In this document: positions 19,108-28,362 of the stretch, piece by piece | Layout of the letters: every line of letters begins with the position of its first letter | How positions within the stretch are numbered: the first letter of the stretch is position 1 | From: Crateriforma spongiae | GTDB taxonomy: Bacteria > Planctomycetota > Planctomycetia > Pirellulales > Pirellulaceae | Reading direction: 5' to 3' | Assembly (NCBI RefSeq): GCF_012290005.1 | Contig: NZ_JAAXMS010000005.1 | Location: 649,605-713,604, forward strand | Length of the DNA stretch: 64,000 nucleotides | The notes under the pieces: generated by a model | The model's database searches: none | What the model was told of the DNA's origin: nothing | What the model saw: only the letters and a program-made list of their open reading frames with translations | Translations under genes and position numbers: made by a program

Positions 19108-20652
19108 GTGCAACGTTTCCTCTTTCCACACAACTTGTTTTTGATTTTTGGTCTTTGCCTGGTTGCCACGCAAGCGGTTCGCGCCGGCGACGCACCCAAC
19201 GTCGTATTTGTGATGGCGGACGATTTGGGGATCGGTGATCTTTCACCGACGAATCCGGATTGCAAGATCGACACTCCCAATCTGCAAACCATGGCCGATC
19301 AGGGAATCACGTTCCTTGATGCGCACTCGTCCAGCGCCGTTTGCACGCCGACGCGATATGGCGTGATCACCGGTCGCTACAACTGGCGATCGCGCTTGGC
19401 AAAGGGCGTGTTGAGTGGAACCAGCGAGCACCTGATTCCGGCGGATCGTCCGACCGTGGCGCATCTGCTTCGCAAAGCGGGTTATCACACCCAGATGATC
19501 GGCAAGTGGCACCTGGGCTGGGACTGGCAAAAATCCTCTGAAGGCAAAAAGGGCGCGATCGACTTTAGCCGGCCGGTCAAGAACGGTCCGGACATCAATG
19601 GTTTTGATGGGTATTACGGCCACTGTGGCTCGCTGGACATGCCACCCTATGTCTGGGTCGATACGGGCAAGTGCACCGCCATCCCCGTTCGCGAAGAAGG
19701 CGTGACTCGATCGCAGGATGCTTATGGCTGGTATCGAAAGGGACCGATCAGCCCTGATTTTGACGTCCCCCAGGTGTTGCCGCACTTGTTCGACAAAGCG
19801 GTCACCCATATCAACGAGCGTGCGGCGGATGCGAAAGCGGGCAATCCGTTTTTTCTGTATCTGCCGTTACCGGCTCCCCACACACCGATCGTTCCCTTGC
19901 CGCCGTTCGAAGGTGCCAGCGGTATCAATCCTTATGGCGATTTTGTGATGCAAGTCGATCATCATATGGGTGACCTGCTTGCGGCGATCAAGAAGGCTGG
20001 CATTGATGACAACACGCTCGTGTTTTTCACCAGCGACAACGGTTGTTCACCGCAAGCGAACTTTGATGTTTTGAAAGAACACGGCCATGACCCGAGCGCT
20101 GGTTACCGGGGGCACAAGGCCGATATCTACGAAGGCGGGCACCGGGTGCCGATGATCGCTCGTTGGCCCAACGGGATTCGACCGGGCCAAACCACCGACG
20201 CGACCTGCTGTTTGACCGATCTGTATTCGACGCTTCGTGAATTGACTCAGCAGCCCGCCGAAGATCTTGGCGGCGAAGATTCTTATAGCCTGGTTCCGGT
20301 TTTCAACGGCGCCGCATCCACCGGCCGAGAAACGCTGATCAGTCATTCCATCGGCGGATCGTTTTCCATCCGCAAAGGCGATTGGAAACTCTGCTTGTCG
20401 GCAGGCAGTGGTGGTTGGAGTGATCCGCGTGAACCCGCGGCCAAGAAGCAGAACTTGCCGCCAATGCAGCTATTCAACCTGAAACAGGATCGCGGCGAAC
20501 AGCACAACTTGATTGACCAGAATCCCGACAAGGTCAAAGAACTTTTGGAGCAGTTGGCGACCGAAGTCCACCAAGGACGCAGCACACCGGGCAATCCCGT
20601 CGACAACGATCGACAGATCACATTTCTACCCGCCGGGGTTACGATGCCCTGA
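19108..20652 (+). CDS. secreted sulfatase (arylsulfatase A family)
   Basis: 514 residues if translation starts at GTG 19108. That start gives a clean signal peptide (QRFLFPHNLFLIFGLCLVAT, cleavage near AVRA/GDAPN). The upstream extension begins with TTG at 19027 and is less likely. Metal-binding DD is in VVFVMADDLGIGDLSP. The formylglycine motif CTPTR is near residue 79, so the active-site Cys would be converted by a formylglycine-generating enzyme encoded elsewhere. GKWHLGWDW, HTPIVPLPPF and FFTSDNGCSP are further family blocks. The length is typical. Such enzymes desulfate algal polysaccharides or small sulfate esters. It is convergent with ftsK, 79 bp away. Confidence 0.9.
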   Translation: MQRFLFPHNLFLIFGLCLVATQAVRAGDAPNVVFVMADDLGIGDLSPTNPDCKIDTPNLQTMADQGITFLDAHSSSAVCTPTRYGVITGRYNWRSRLAKGVLSGTSEHLIPADRPTVAHLLRKAGYHTQMIGKWHLGWDWQKSSEGKKGAIDFSRPVKNGPDINGFDGYYGHCGSLDMPPYVWVDTGKCTAIPVREEGVTRSQDAYGWYRKGPISPDFDVPQVLPHLFDKAVTHINERAADAKAGNPFFLYLPLPAPHTPIVPLPPFEGASGINPYGDFVMQVDHHMGDLLAAIKKAGIDDNTLVFFTSDNGCSPQANFDVLKEHGHDPSAGYRGHKADIYEGGHRVPMIARWPNGIRPGQTTDATCCLTDLYSTLRELTQQPAEDLGGEDSYSLVPVFNGAASTGRETLISHSIGGSFSIRKGDWKLCLSAGSGGWSDPREPAAKKQNLPPMQLFNLKQDRGEQHNLIDQNPDKVKELLEQLATEVHQGRSTPGNPVDNDRQITFLPAGVTMP

Positions 20653-20731
20653 TCGTCATTCACGCATCGTGCCGACGGTTACTGTCGATTGCATCCACTG
20701 CGGGCTGTGGGGATCGCTTGCCGCAAAGCAC

Positions 20732-23458
20732 CTACTCGTCGTAATCGACGTACTCTCCGTCGGCAGCGTGTTCGTAGGTTCCTTCAAGGGTTTCGTCATC
20801 GCCATCGGACTCGGACTCTTCGACTTCGATCCCTTGCATCTGCTGCCATTGTTCAGGGGAAATGATGACTTCGCGTGACTTCTGGCCGTTGTACGCGCTG
20901 ACGATCCCGTCCTCTTCCATGTAGTCGATCAACCGTGCGGCGCGACCGTATCCGATTCCCAGGCAGCGCTGGATCAGCGAGATGGAGCCGCGTTGTTCAC
21001 GGACCACCACTTCGATCGCGCTTTCGTACAACTCGTCTTTCTTCCGCAGGTTGTTGACGTCCAGATCGCCGCCTTCTTCCCCGTCCTCGGTGACTTTCAG
21101 GTTCATCAGTTCGCCAACGAAATTCTGTTCGCCGCGACTACAGTGGGCACAAACATCGTCAATTTCTTTGTCCGATAGATAGGTGCCCTGACCACGGATC
21201 AGTGTGCTGGTGCCGGGCCACAGGAACAGCATGTCACCATTGCCCAGCAGCTTGTCCGCACCGTTTTCGTCCAACACGACCCGGCTGTCGGTCTTACTGG
21301 CAACCTGGAAGCTTAGGCGAGCCGGCAGGTTGCTCTTGATCAAACCGGTGATGACATCGACGGTCGGTTTCTGCGTCGCGAGGATCAAGTGGATACCGAC
21401 TGCACGGCTCTTTTGTGCCAGGCGAATGATGTGTTGTTCGACGTCTTTGCCGGCCGTCATCATCAAGTCCGCCATCTCGTCGGCGACGATCACGATGAAC
21501 GGCAATTGGTCAGGAACGTTATCGCCACCATCTTCTTCTTCCACCTCCAACCGTCGCAGCACTTCTTCGCGGCCCAGGTCGTTGAAGCTGTTGATGTGAC
21601 GCACACCCACCTTGGCAAGCAAGGAGTATCGTTCTTCCATCTTTTCAACGGCCCAAGCCAGAATCGCTTCGGCCTTTTTCATGTCGGTGATGACCGGGTG
21701 CATCAAGTGTGGCAGTTGTCCGTAACCGCTCAATTCGACCATCTTTGGGTCGATCATCAGCATGCGGACTTCATCCGGGCGACAACACATCAGCACGCTG
21801 CTGATGATCGCGTTCAAACAAACGGATTTACCCGTACCGGTACGACCCGCGATCAACAGGTGAGGCATTTTGGCCAAGTCGACGACCATCGGGTTCCCGC
21901 TGACGTCTTGTCCCAAGAACACCGGGATGTTCATCTTCGCGGCCTGGTCCCCCGATTCTTCGATCACATCGCGCAGACGCACGACTTGGCGAGTTTCGTT
22001 GGGGACTTCGATGCCGACAGTATTTTTGCCGGGAATGGGCGCGACGATTCGAACGCTGGGGACACGCAACGCGATCGCGATGTCATCCGCCAAACCGGTG
22101 ATCTTGCTCAGCCGTAAACCTGCTTCCAATTCGATCTCGTATTGGGCAATGACGGGGCCCGTTTCAATTTCCACGACGCGGACGTTCAGGTTGAAATTGC
22201 GAAACGCTTCTTCCAACAACTGGGCCTTTCGGCGGACCTCGATCAGTTGTTCGTCGTAGCAAACGTCTTCGCTGGGGTTCAGCAATTCCAGTGGCGGCAG
22301 GACATAGTCTTCGGAGCCCGCCGGGGCGTCTTCTTCCATCGCGTCGTAAAGTTCCGCGCGATCATCACGCTTTTCTTTCGCGCGATTTGGCACCTTGACC
22401 TTCGGGGCCGGCGTCGGAGCTTTGACGGCTTCGTGAGGTTCATCCTGACGAAGCGTGACTTGTTCGCCGTCCACATCTAATTCACGAGTGACCGAGTCGG
22501 CGTCATCGTCCGATTCGTCCCAATCACCCTCGTCGTATTGGTCGGTGTAGTCGTCGTCGGCAACATCCACTGTTTGAACGTCGCTCTGCGATGCGTCTTC
22601 GGCTTCGTCGGTGTTGGTTGCGGGAGAGTTCTTCGGTTTCTTGCGGACCTTAATGCGGGGCGATCGAGGCGCATCGGGATCATCGATCACTTGAACGCCC
22701 GATTCATCGGCCGATTCGCCGACGTTTTCATCCGCCAATTGGACGGCGGTTTCCGGATCGGCGAAGGGTTCATGAACGCGACGCGGCCGTACAGGCAACA
22801 CGCGTGCGGCACCGGCCAGCGTTTTGTTCTTCATCCTCGCCGCGCCGCCGACGACTTTTTGACCGGCGTACAACAAGGCGTAGTCGGTGGTCATCAAAAC
22901 GCCGGTGGTCAGCACGGTCAGTGTCAAAATCCAAGCACCCGCCGGGGCAAAATGAGCCAACAGGTATTCCGAAGTCATCGCACCCAAATAGCCACCGGCG
23001 CCAACCACCGGCATGCCATAAATCTGAGCCCCGCTGAGTGCCGCGGCCGCCGTGACGGCCACCAAGACGATGCATCCGCCAAGCGAACGCAGCACCGGCG
23101 CGTTCATCCGCCCGCGGATCATCAGTGCCGTGGCGATACCACCGCCGTAGGCCACCACCAACGCGGCGCCGATGCCGACCGCGTCCATGACCATGGCCGA
23201 AAGCAATGCGCCCCAGTATCCGCACGCGTTGGTGATTGTCGCGTTTCCGGGATAGGCCAGGTTGTCGGGCTGATAGATCGCGTTGATCGGCCAGACCGGA
23301 GATTCCACAGGGTCCGCCGGGTCACGTGTGATTAACGACACGGTCAAAATCAGTGTCGCAGCGATCAGCCCGATCGCCGACAGATCCCGCTTCATGTCGG
23401 GCTGGCGCTTGGGCGTTTCTTCAGTCGGTTTGATGATCTCGACGGTGGCTTCGGACAT
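20732..23458 (-). CDS. ftsK: DNA translocase FtsK/SpoIIIE
   Basis: 908 residues from ATG 23458 (MSEATVEIIKPTEETPKRQP); an open extension further upstream lacks family character. Four membrane helices lie in the first 220 residues, then an acidic, disordered linker (about 240-370). The motor domain follows, with Walker A LLIAGRTGTGKSVCLNAI, Walker B in PFIVIVADEMADLMM, and LATQKPTVDVITGLIKSNLP. A C-terminal winged-helix gamma domain (LYESAIEVVVREQRGSISLI and onward) would recognise polar KOPS-like sites. The protein ends with a very acidic tail. Its role is chromosome segregation and dimer resolution. Many planctomycetes of this group lack FtsZ, so the division partner may differ. Confidence 0.93.
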   Translation of the reverse strand: MSEATVEIIKPTEETPKRQPDMKRDLSAIGLIAATLILTVSLITRDPADPVESPVWPINAIYQPDNLAYPGNATITNACGYWGALLSAMVMDAVGIGAALVVAYGGGIATALMIRGRMNAPVLRSLGGCIVLVAVTAAAALSGAQIYGMPVVGAGGYLGAMTSEYLLAHFAPAGAWILTLTVLTTGVLMTTDYALLYAGQKVVGGAARMKNKTLAGAARVLPVRPRRVHEPFADPETAVQLADENVGESADESGVQVIDDPDAPRSPRIKVRKKPKNSPATNTDEAEDASQSDVQTVDVADDDYTDQYDEGDWDESDDDADSVTRELDVDGEQVTLRQDEPHEAVKAPTPAPKVKVPNRAKEKRDDRAELYDAMEEDAPAGSEDYVLPPLELLNPSEDVCYDEQLIEVRRKAQLLEEAFRNFNLNVRVVEIETGPVIAQYEIELEAGLRLSKITGLADDIAIALRVPSVRIVAPIPGKNTVGIEVPNETRQVVRLRDVIEESGDQAAKMNIPVFLGQDVSGNPMVVDLAKMPHLLIAGRTGTGKSVCLNAIISSVLMCCRPDEVRMLMIDPKMVELSGYGQLPHLMHPVITDMKKAEAILAWAVEKMEERYSLLAKVGVRHINSFNDLGREEVLRRLEVEEEDGGDNVPDQLPFIVIVADEMADLMMTAGKDVEQHIIRLAQKSRAVGIHLILATQKPTVDVITGLIKSNLPARLSFQVASKTDSRVVLDENGADKLLGNGDMLFLWPGTSTLIRGQGTYLSDKEIDDVCAHCSRGEQNFVGELMNLKVTEDGEEGGDLDVNNLRKKDELYESAIEVVVREQRGSISLIQRCLGIGYGRAARLIDYMEEDGIVSAYNGQKSREVIISPEQWQQMQGIEVEESESDGDDETLEGTYEHAADGEYVDYDE

Positions 23459-23731
23459 CCGACTTTCAATCCTGGGCGTTTGACAATCGCGCGTTCGGAT
23501 TCGGTGACGATTCTCCGACGCGTGGCACACGGTGATGTGTCGTCGCTTGGCTTGTGCGACGACACTTTGGACCTTGTCGTCATAGATCGGAACTGTGGAC
23601 GCCGGACCGCTACTGGCGTTACGACTGTTGGCACACCCAGAATCGATGCACCTCGGATGATCCGTACAACCGGTACAGTTTGTCACCGGAACGATCGAGG
23701 GCAGGATTGGTGGCGTGCCGATTGAAAGTGG

Positions 23732-24724
23732 CTAGAGCGTGAAAAGCCGCTTGTGAAACACCCGCGTGGGGCGCCAATGATCGCTGCGCCGCTGTGCAAT
23801 CGCGCAAACATCGCCTGAGGGATCGATCGCTGCCGCATCGCGAACCTCTTTGTCGCCCGCCGCGGTCGTCCGAGTTCGCGAAACATGAAGTGACAGACCA
23901 TTGGTGATTCGCCAGGTCTGTTCGTCATCCAGGTGCAGCGTTGTCAGATGGGCCAAACCTTCGTTGGCAGGCCGAAGCAGTGACATGCACCGGCCCTCAC
24001 GAATCTGTTGGACGGACATCGCGTCGGTCAATTCAAACTGACCCACACGAGTCCGCACCAAATGGTGCATCACTGATTCGGTTCCGCACCGCCGTGCCAG
24101 GTCCATGCCCAACGTCCGAATGTAAGTGCCGCTGCCACAGCAAATGTCCAGCCAAATGTTGGGGTATTCGTATCGCTGGATGGTCAATTCGTGAATGTCG
24201 ACGGCGCGGGCGGGCATCGGCACTTCGACGCCTTTGCGAGCCATCTTGTAGGCACGGCGTCCGTTGATTTTGATCGCCGAATGGCTGGGCGGAACTTGCC
24301 GGATGCGGCCGGTCAATTGGCGGGCAGCGGATTGAAGCTCGTCCAGCGTCGGGATAGGAGCGTCGTCGATGGTCTGGACTGGTTGTTCCAGATCGCCCGA
24401 TTCGCTCCGCTGACCCAAGACGAAGCGGGCTTGATACTGTTTGGACGCCAGTTGCAAATAACTGGTCAGCTTCGCCGCCGGGCCGACGCCCATGACCAGC
24501 ACCCCTTCGGCCAACGGATCGAGCGTTCCGGCGTGTCCGACCTTGGGAGGTTTCCGGCGGGGCGTCGGGGCGTCAGACTGTTCGGGCGAACCGTCCGTGT
24601 CGGAAACGACAACGGCCAAACGTTCGCGATACGATTTGCGTATTGCTCCCGTTCCCAGGTTGACCAAGTCACGCGAGGTCATTCCCGGGGGTTTGTGGCA
24701 GTTCAGGAAACCGAAGAACTTCAT
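23732..24724 (-). CDS. truB: tRNA pseudouridine(55) synthase TruB
   Basis: 330 residues from ATG 24724 (MKFFGFLNCHKPPGMTSRDL); an ATG three codons upstream (24733) is an alternative. The family's N-terminal GFLN-KPPGMTS block is present. The catalytic Asp is in GHAGTLDPLAEGVL at about residue 69. An insert of about 30 polar residues (SDTDGSPEQSDAPTPRRKPP) precedes the catalytic loop, longer than in Escherichia coli TruB. The block CCGSGTYIRTLGMDLARRCG is also typical. It makes pseudouridine 55 in the T-loop of tRNAs. It is divergent from the Nudix gene, the start codons being only 14 bp apart. Confidence 0.93.
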   Translation of the reverse strand: MKFFGFLNCHKPPGMTSRDLVNLGTGAIRKSYRERLAVVVSDTDGSPEQSDAPTPRRKPPKVGHAGTLDPLAEGVLVMGVGPAAKLTSYLQLASKQYQARFVLGQRSESGDLEQPVQTIDDAPIPTLDELQSAARQLTGRIRQVPPSHSAIKINGRRAYKMARKGVEVPMPARAVDIHELTIQRYEYPNIWLDICCGSGTYIRTLGMDLARRCGTESVMHHLVRTRVGQFELTDAMSVQQIREGRCMSLLRPANEGLAHLTTLHLDDEQTWRITNGLSLHVSRTRTTAAGDKEVRDAAAIDPSGDVCAIAQRRSDHWRPTRVFHKRLFTL

Positions 24725-24738
24725 CGCTTCCATAATCG

Positions 24739-25269
24739 ATGCAAAAAAAATCCGACGAAAAGCAATTGTTGGCGGGAAACCGTTTTGATGTCCATGCGAT
24801 GGAGCTTGTCGGCAGCGACGGCAAGACCTACATCCGCGAAGTCGTCCGGCACCCCGGTGCGGTCCTGCTGTTGCCGATTCTGGACAACGGCGACGTGGTC
24901 ATGATTGAAAACTATCGACCGACGATCGACCAGACGTTGTTGGAATTGCCTGCCGGCACACGTGAACCGGGGGAGCCGCCGGAAATCACCGCCGAGCGTG
25001 AATTGGTGGAAGAAACCGGATACGCCGCGGGCAAACTTCAGCACTTGCACACGTACTTTTCCGCACCCGGGATTTGCGACGAACAGATGTTCTTGTTCTT
25101 GGCGACCGATCTGACCGCGGGCGACGCACAGCGTGAAGCCGTCGAACAAATCGAGAACCGGATCGTGCCGATCGACCAAGCGATGCAGATGATCCGCGAC
25201 GGAAAAATCCTGGACGCCAAGACCATCGTCGGCCTCAGCCTGTACCAAATGATGTCTCCCACCACCTAA
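24739..25269 (+). CDS. Nudix hydrolase, ADP-ribose pyrophosphatase-like
   Basis: 176 residues from ATG 24739. The Nudix box is complete: GTREPGE at about residue 73, then REL, VEETGY (GX5EX7REUXEEXGU satisfied). Preceding strands VRHPGAVLLLPILDNGDVVM and ENYRPTIDQTLLELPAGTRE match the ADP-ribose/NDP-sugar pyrophosphatase subgroup (NudF-like). These cut nucleoside diphosphate sugars to nucleoside monophosphate and sugar phosphate using Mg held by the Glu residues of the box. The exact substrate is not determined by sequence. The start is unusual in lying 14 bp from the divergent truB start. Confidence 0.9.
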   Translation: MQKKSDEKQLLAGNRFDVHAMELVGSDGKTYIREVVRHPGAVLLLPILDNGDVVMIENYRPTIDQTLLELPAGTREPGEPPEITAERELVEETGYAAGKLQHLHTYFSAPGICDEQMFLFLATDLTAGDAQREAVEQIENRIVPIDQAMQMIRDGKILDAKTIVGLSLYQMMSPTT

Positions 25270-25814
25270 AAGGGGACGGGGTTCTTTTTCGGAGTTCGGC
25301 CAGTCCTTTGCGACGGCAAAGAACCATTGCACTGGTCCACGGCCGCGCGCTGAAAGCTAAAAACGCTAAACAATGCACCGGAGATGACTTTCGTTTCGAC
25401 GGTGCCATCAAAGCTTGCCACCTTCGACATAATCAAGGCGGCATAGACCAGTAGGTCGCGCCGTGCGTGACGGAATCTATATTGCCTATCGCGATCAGGT
25501 TGTCCTTGCTACTCGGAGCATGCCCAACAGGACTAGGTTCGTGCCATCGGACCCTGTCCCTGTTGGTCTTTGCCGGCGACCGGATTGGATCATGCGACCT
25601 TCCTTCAATTGGCCGTACGGAAGCTAGCAGCCCACGGCCGTCGGTTTCAAGCAATCGATTTGGTCCGTCTTGTCCACCGCAGTCCTGGTGTGGCGGAGGT
25701 CCTCTATGGGGATGCTGGAGGTTTTCGTCGCAGCGTCATCTCGGTCGACCGGTGCTGGTTGGACTAAATTATGAGTCGACCTTCCGTCCTTCATCTCTGG
25801 GCCTTGCCACGATC
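25270..25814. other. 545-bp gap before the sigma factor, with one dispersed repeat
   Basis: There is no credible gene here. The frame of the downstream sigma factor stays open far upstream, but that translation (rich in Ser, Arg and Trp) resembles no protein and has no plausible start. At 25267-25284 lies a copy of the short repeat TAAAAGGGGACGGGG, seen again at 34296 and 34459. The rest should contain the sigma-factor promoter, which I cannot define. Confidence 0.45.
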
Positions 25815-26678
25815 ATGTCCGCCAACACGTCGCCAAAGTTTGCTACGACACGATGGTCGATGGTTGTGGCCGCATCGCGAAACGTTTCTCAGCGATCTCG
25901 CCGCGACGCCGGTGACGTGCCGTCGAGTTCCATTAGGTCGGCCGGCGACAAGCCTGTTTCGGAAGACCAGTCCTTCGGCCGATCCGCGTATGACGTCCAG
26001 TGTCCAACCGACGAAGCGAACGCAGCCCTGGAATCATTGTGCGAAACGTATTGGCCGCCCCTGTATGCCTTTGCGATTCGCCGCGGCTACAGCGTCGCGG
26101 ATGCGCAAGACCTGACACAGGACTTCTTTGCACATCTAATGCAGAGCGATTTTCTGACCAAGGCCGATGCCGATCGCGGTCGATTCCGCACGTTCCTGTT
26201 GACGGTGTTCGAACGATTCGCTGCGTCGCAATGGCGCAAAGCGTCCGCTCAAAAACGCGGCGGCGATCACGCGACGTTGCAGTTGGATTTCGGAGCGGCC
26301 GACGAAGGGGCGCGTTTAGCCGGCGAGCCTACCGCGAAGGGCATGTCCCCCGACCGGTTCTTCCAACAGCAATGGGCACTGACGTTGTTGTCGAAAGTGA
26401 TCGATCAGTTGCGTCAGGAATATTCTCATCGGAAATCTCTCGAATTGTTCGAGGCCCTGGAGTCGCAGTGGAATCCGGGCGCGGCGCCTGGCGAATCGTA
26501 CGAGATCGTGGCCCAGCGTCTTGGCATGACCAGCGGGGCTGTCAAAGTGGCCGCTCATCGTATAAGGGCCCGGTATCGCACAGTCTTGCGAGAACTGGTC
26601 GCCGAAACCGTTGCCGACGAAGCCGAAGTGGAAGACGAAATCCGCGATCTGATGAATTCTTTTTCCGATTCGGTGTAA
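25815..26678 (+). CDS. ECF RNA polymerase sigma factor
   Basis: 287 residues from ATG 25815 (MSANTSPKFATTRWSMVVAA), a typical N-terminus of planctomycete ECF sigma factors; a longer open frame upstream is ignored. Region 2 covers about 70-140 (LYAFAIRRGYSVADAQDLTQ, DFFAHLMQ and the RFRTFLLTVFERFAASQWRK stretch). Region 4 covers about 215-260, with the helix-turn-helix in YEIVAQRLGMTSGAVKVAAH. There is no adjacent membrane anti-sigma factor; instead a Ser/Thr kinase follows 46 bp later, a common planctomycete arrangement in which phosphorylation is thought to control the sigma factor. Target promoters are unknown. Confidence 0.88.
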   Translation: MSANTSPKFATTRWSMVVAASRNVSQRSRRDAGDVPSSSIRSAGDKPVSEDQSFGRSAYDVQCPTDEANAALESLCETYWPPLYAFAIRRGYSVADAQDLTQDFFAHLMQSDFLTKADADRGRFRTFLLTVFERFAASQWRKASAQKRGGDHATLQLDFGAADEGARLAGEPTAKGMSPDRFFQQQWALTLLSKVIDQLRQEYSHRKSLELFEALESQWNPGAAPGESYEIVAQRLGMTSGAVKVAAHRIRARYRTVLRELVAETVADEAEVEDEIRDLMNSFSDSV

Positions 26679-26709
26679 CCCTTGCTGCGGAAACTGCGAA
26701 CCGATGGGC

Positions 26710-26715
26710 AAGGAG
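26710..26715 (+). promoter_or_regulatory. Shine-Dalgarno site for the kinase gene
   Basis: AAGGAG lies 9 nt before ATG 26725. This favours that codon over the in-frame ATG at 26704, which would place the site inside the coding sequence. Clear sites like this are uncommon in the window. Confidence 0.6.
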
Positions 26716-26724
26716 AACCCGAAT

Positions 26725-28362
26725 ATGACAACTGAAGAAATCCGTTGCCCGTCGTGTGGTAAATCACTGCCCGCTTCCTCGCCGCTGGGTCAGCAGTGCC
26801 CGAGCTGCATGTTGGCGGCCGGGCTTGGTGGCCAAACGCAATCCTTTGGCAACGACGACGCTTTCTCGAATTCCATCGCCGAGACTTCCGCCAGCGGCAC
26901 CTGGACACCGCAATCGGCAGAATCCATCGATCAGCTGTTTGACGCGGTTGATGTGGTGGAGCTGATCGGTCACGGCGGCATGGGAGCGGTGTACCGGGCA
27001 CGCCAGTCGATGCTGGGACGCGACGTCGCGCTGAAAGTGCTATCACCGGCACTCAGTGGCGACGCTCGTTTCGCCGACCGGTTCATGCGTGAAGCTCGCG
27101 CGCTGGCCCAGCTTTCGCACCCGGGCATCGTCACCGTGTATGACTTCGGCCGACGCGGTGACGTGCTGTATCTAATCATGGAATTCGTCGACGGTGTGAA
27201 CCTTCGCGAAGCCATGCGTGCCGAAGCGATGTCGCCCGATGCGGCGATCGAAGTCGTGCTTCAGATCAGCGCTGCCCTGCAGTACGCTCATGCCGCTGGC
27301 GTCGTGCACCGCGACATCAAACCTGAAAACATCCTGCTTGAACGTAGCGGTCGAGTGCGGTTGGTCGATTTCGGATTGGCTAAGCTGACTTCGCAAGGCG
27401 AACGAGACGCAACATTGACCGGGACGAACCAAGTCATCGGTACGATGCACTACATGGCGCCAGAGCAATGGGAACGACCCGGCGAGGTCGATCACCGCGC
27501 GGACATCTATTCCCTAGGCGTCGTGTTCTACGAATTGCTGACCGGGCAGCTGCCGTTGGGACGATTCAAGTTGCCGTCTGAATCGGGTTTGAACGCAATC
27601 GGGTTGGACGACGTCGTTTTGAAAACGCTCGAACGCGCGCCGCAGGATCGCTACCAAAGCGTCGGCGAAATGAGCGAAGATGTCAGCCGTATGTCCGAAT
27701 CCTCGTCGACGGGCAACGAACGGGCGTCTGGCATTATCCCACCGCCAAGTCCGCCGGATGCGTCTTCGTCCGATGTGTTGCATGGAACTGCACCGGAGGG
27801 GTTGTCTAACTTTCATCGTGGGCGTTTGCTGACGGGCGTTGTATTGGTTTGTATTGGCATGGGGTTGCTGTTGCACGGGCTGATCAATGGATTCGTTACA
27901 ATGTGGATCGGGCCGGGAATTGCGATCAACGGCTTTGTGTTCATGGGAATCGCGTTCGCCGGGGCGGACGAGGACGTGAGCGACCAGGACGTGAGCTTCG
28001 TTCGGTCCCCAAATGTGGGCCTGTTGGTGTTCGGTACGTCTATGTTGTGGGGCGGCGCGATCATTTGTCCGGGCGGTTTCGACAGTCCGTTCGGATGGAC
28101 CGGCATGGGGCTAATGATCGGCGGCGCGTATGTCATGGGCACAGCGTGGGAACAGCCCAAAAACACGATTCTGCGTCCTTGGAATCGGCCCAAACCGGCG
28201 CCGTTATTCTTGTCGTTGGGCATGGTCCTGATCGGGGCGATTGTGCTGATCGGAGGAATCATGTCCGGACGCCACGAACTCATTTGGTCCGGGTTAGGGC
28301 TGACGATTGGCGGCGGTGCCATTTCGATCGCTGCGTGGACCGACAAGGTCAAAAAACCGTGA
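26725..28362 (+). CDS. Ser/Thr protein kinase with zinc ribbon and membrane C-terminus
   Basis: 545 residues from ATG 26725. An N-terminal zinc ribbon is formed by Cys 8, 11, 25 and 28 (CPSC...CPSC). The Hanks-type kinase domain covers about 72-325: glycine loop GHGGMGAVYRAR, invariant Lys in VALKVL, HRDIKPEN catalytic loop, VDFGLAK (DFG intact), and MAPEQ. A Ser/Pro linker follows, then about five hydrophobic segments up to residue 540 (for example LLTGVVLVCIGMGLLLHGLI). No sensor domain is visible outside the membrane. It is 46 bp downstream of the ECF sigma factor and likely cotranscribed, so the sigma factor is its probable substrate or output. Confidence 0.9.
   Translation: MTTEEIRCPSCGKSLPASSPLGQQCPSCMLAAGLGGQTQSFGNDDAFSNSIAETSASGTWTPQSAESIDQLFDAVDVVELIGHGGMGAVYRARQSMLGRDVALKVLSPALSGDARFADRFMREARALAQLSHPGIVTVYDFGRRGDVLYLIMEFVDGVNLREAMRAEAMSPDAAIEVVLQISAALQYAHAAGVVHRDIKPENILLERSGRVRLVDFGLAKLTSQGERDATLTGTNQVIGTMHYMAPEQWERPGEVDHRADIYSLGVVFYELLTGQLPLGRFKLPSESGLNAIGLDDVVLKTLERAPQDRYQSVGEMSEDVSRMSESSSTGNERASGIIPPPSPPDASSSDVLHGTAPEGLSNFHRGRLLTGVVLVCIGMGLLLHGLINGFVTMWIGPGIAINGFVFMGIAFAGADEDVSDQDVSFVRSPNVGLLVFGTSMLWGGAIICPGGFDSPFGWTGMGLMIGGAYVMGTAWEQPKNTILRPWNRPKPAPLFLSLGMVLIGAIVLIGGIMSGRHELIWSGLGLTIGGGAISIAAWTDKVKKP

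Noticed and set aside
25467..25814. N-terminal extension of the ECF sigma factor
   Set aside because: The extension lacks protein character, while the ATG at 25815 gives the usual family N-terminus.
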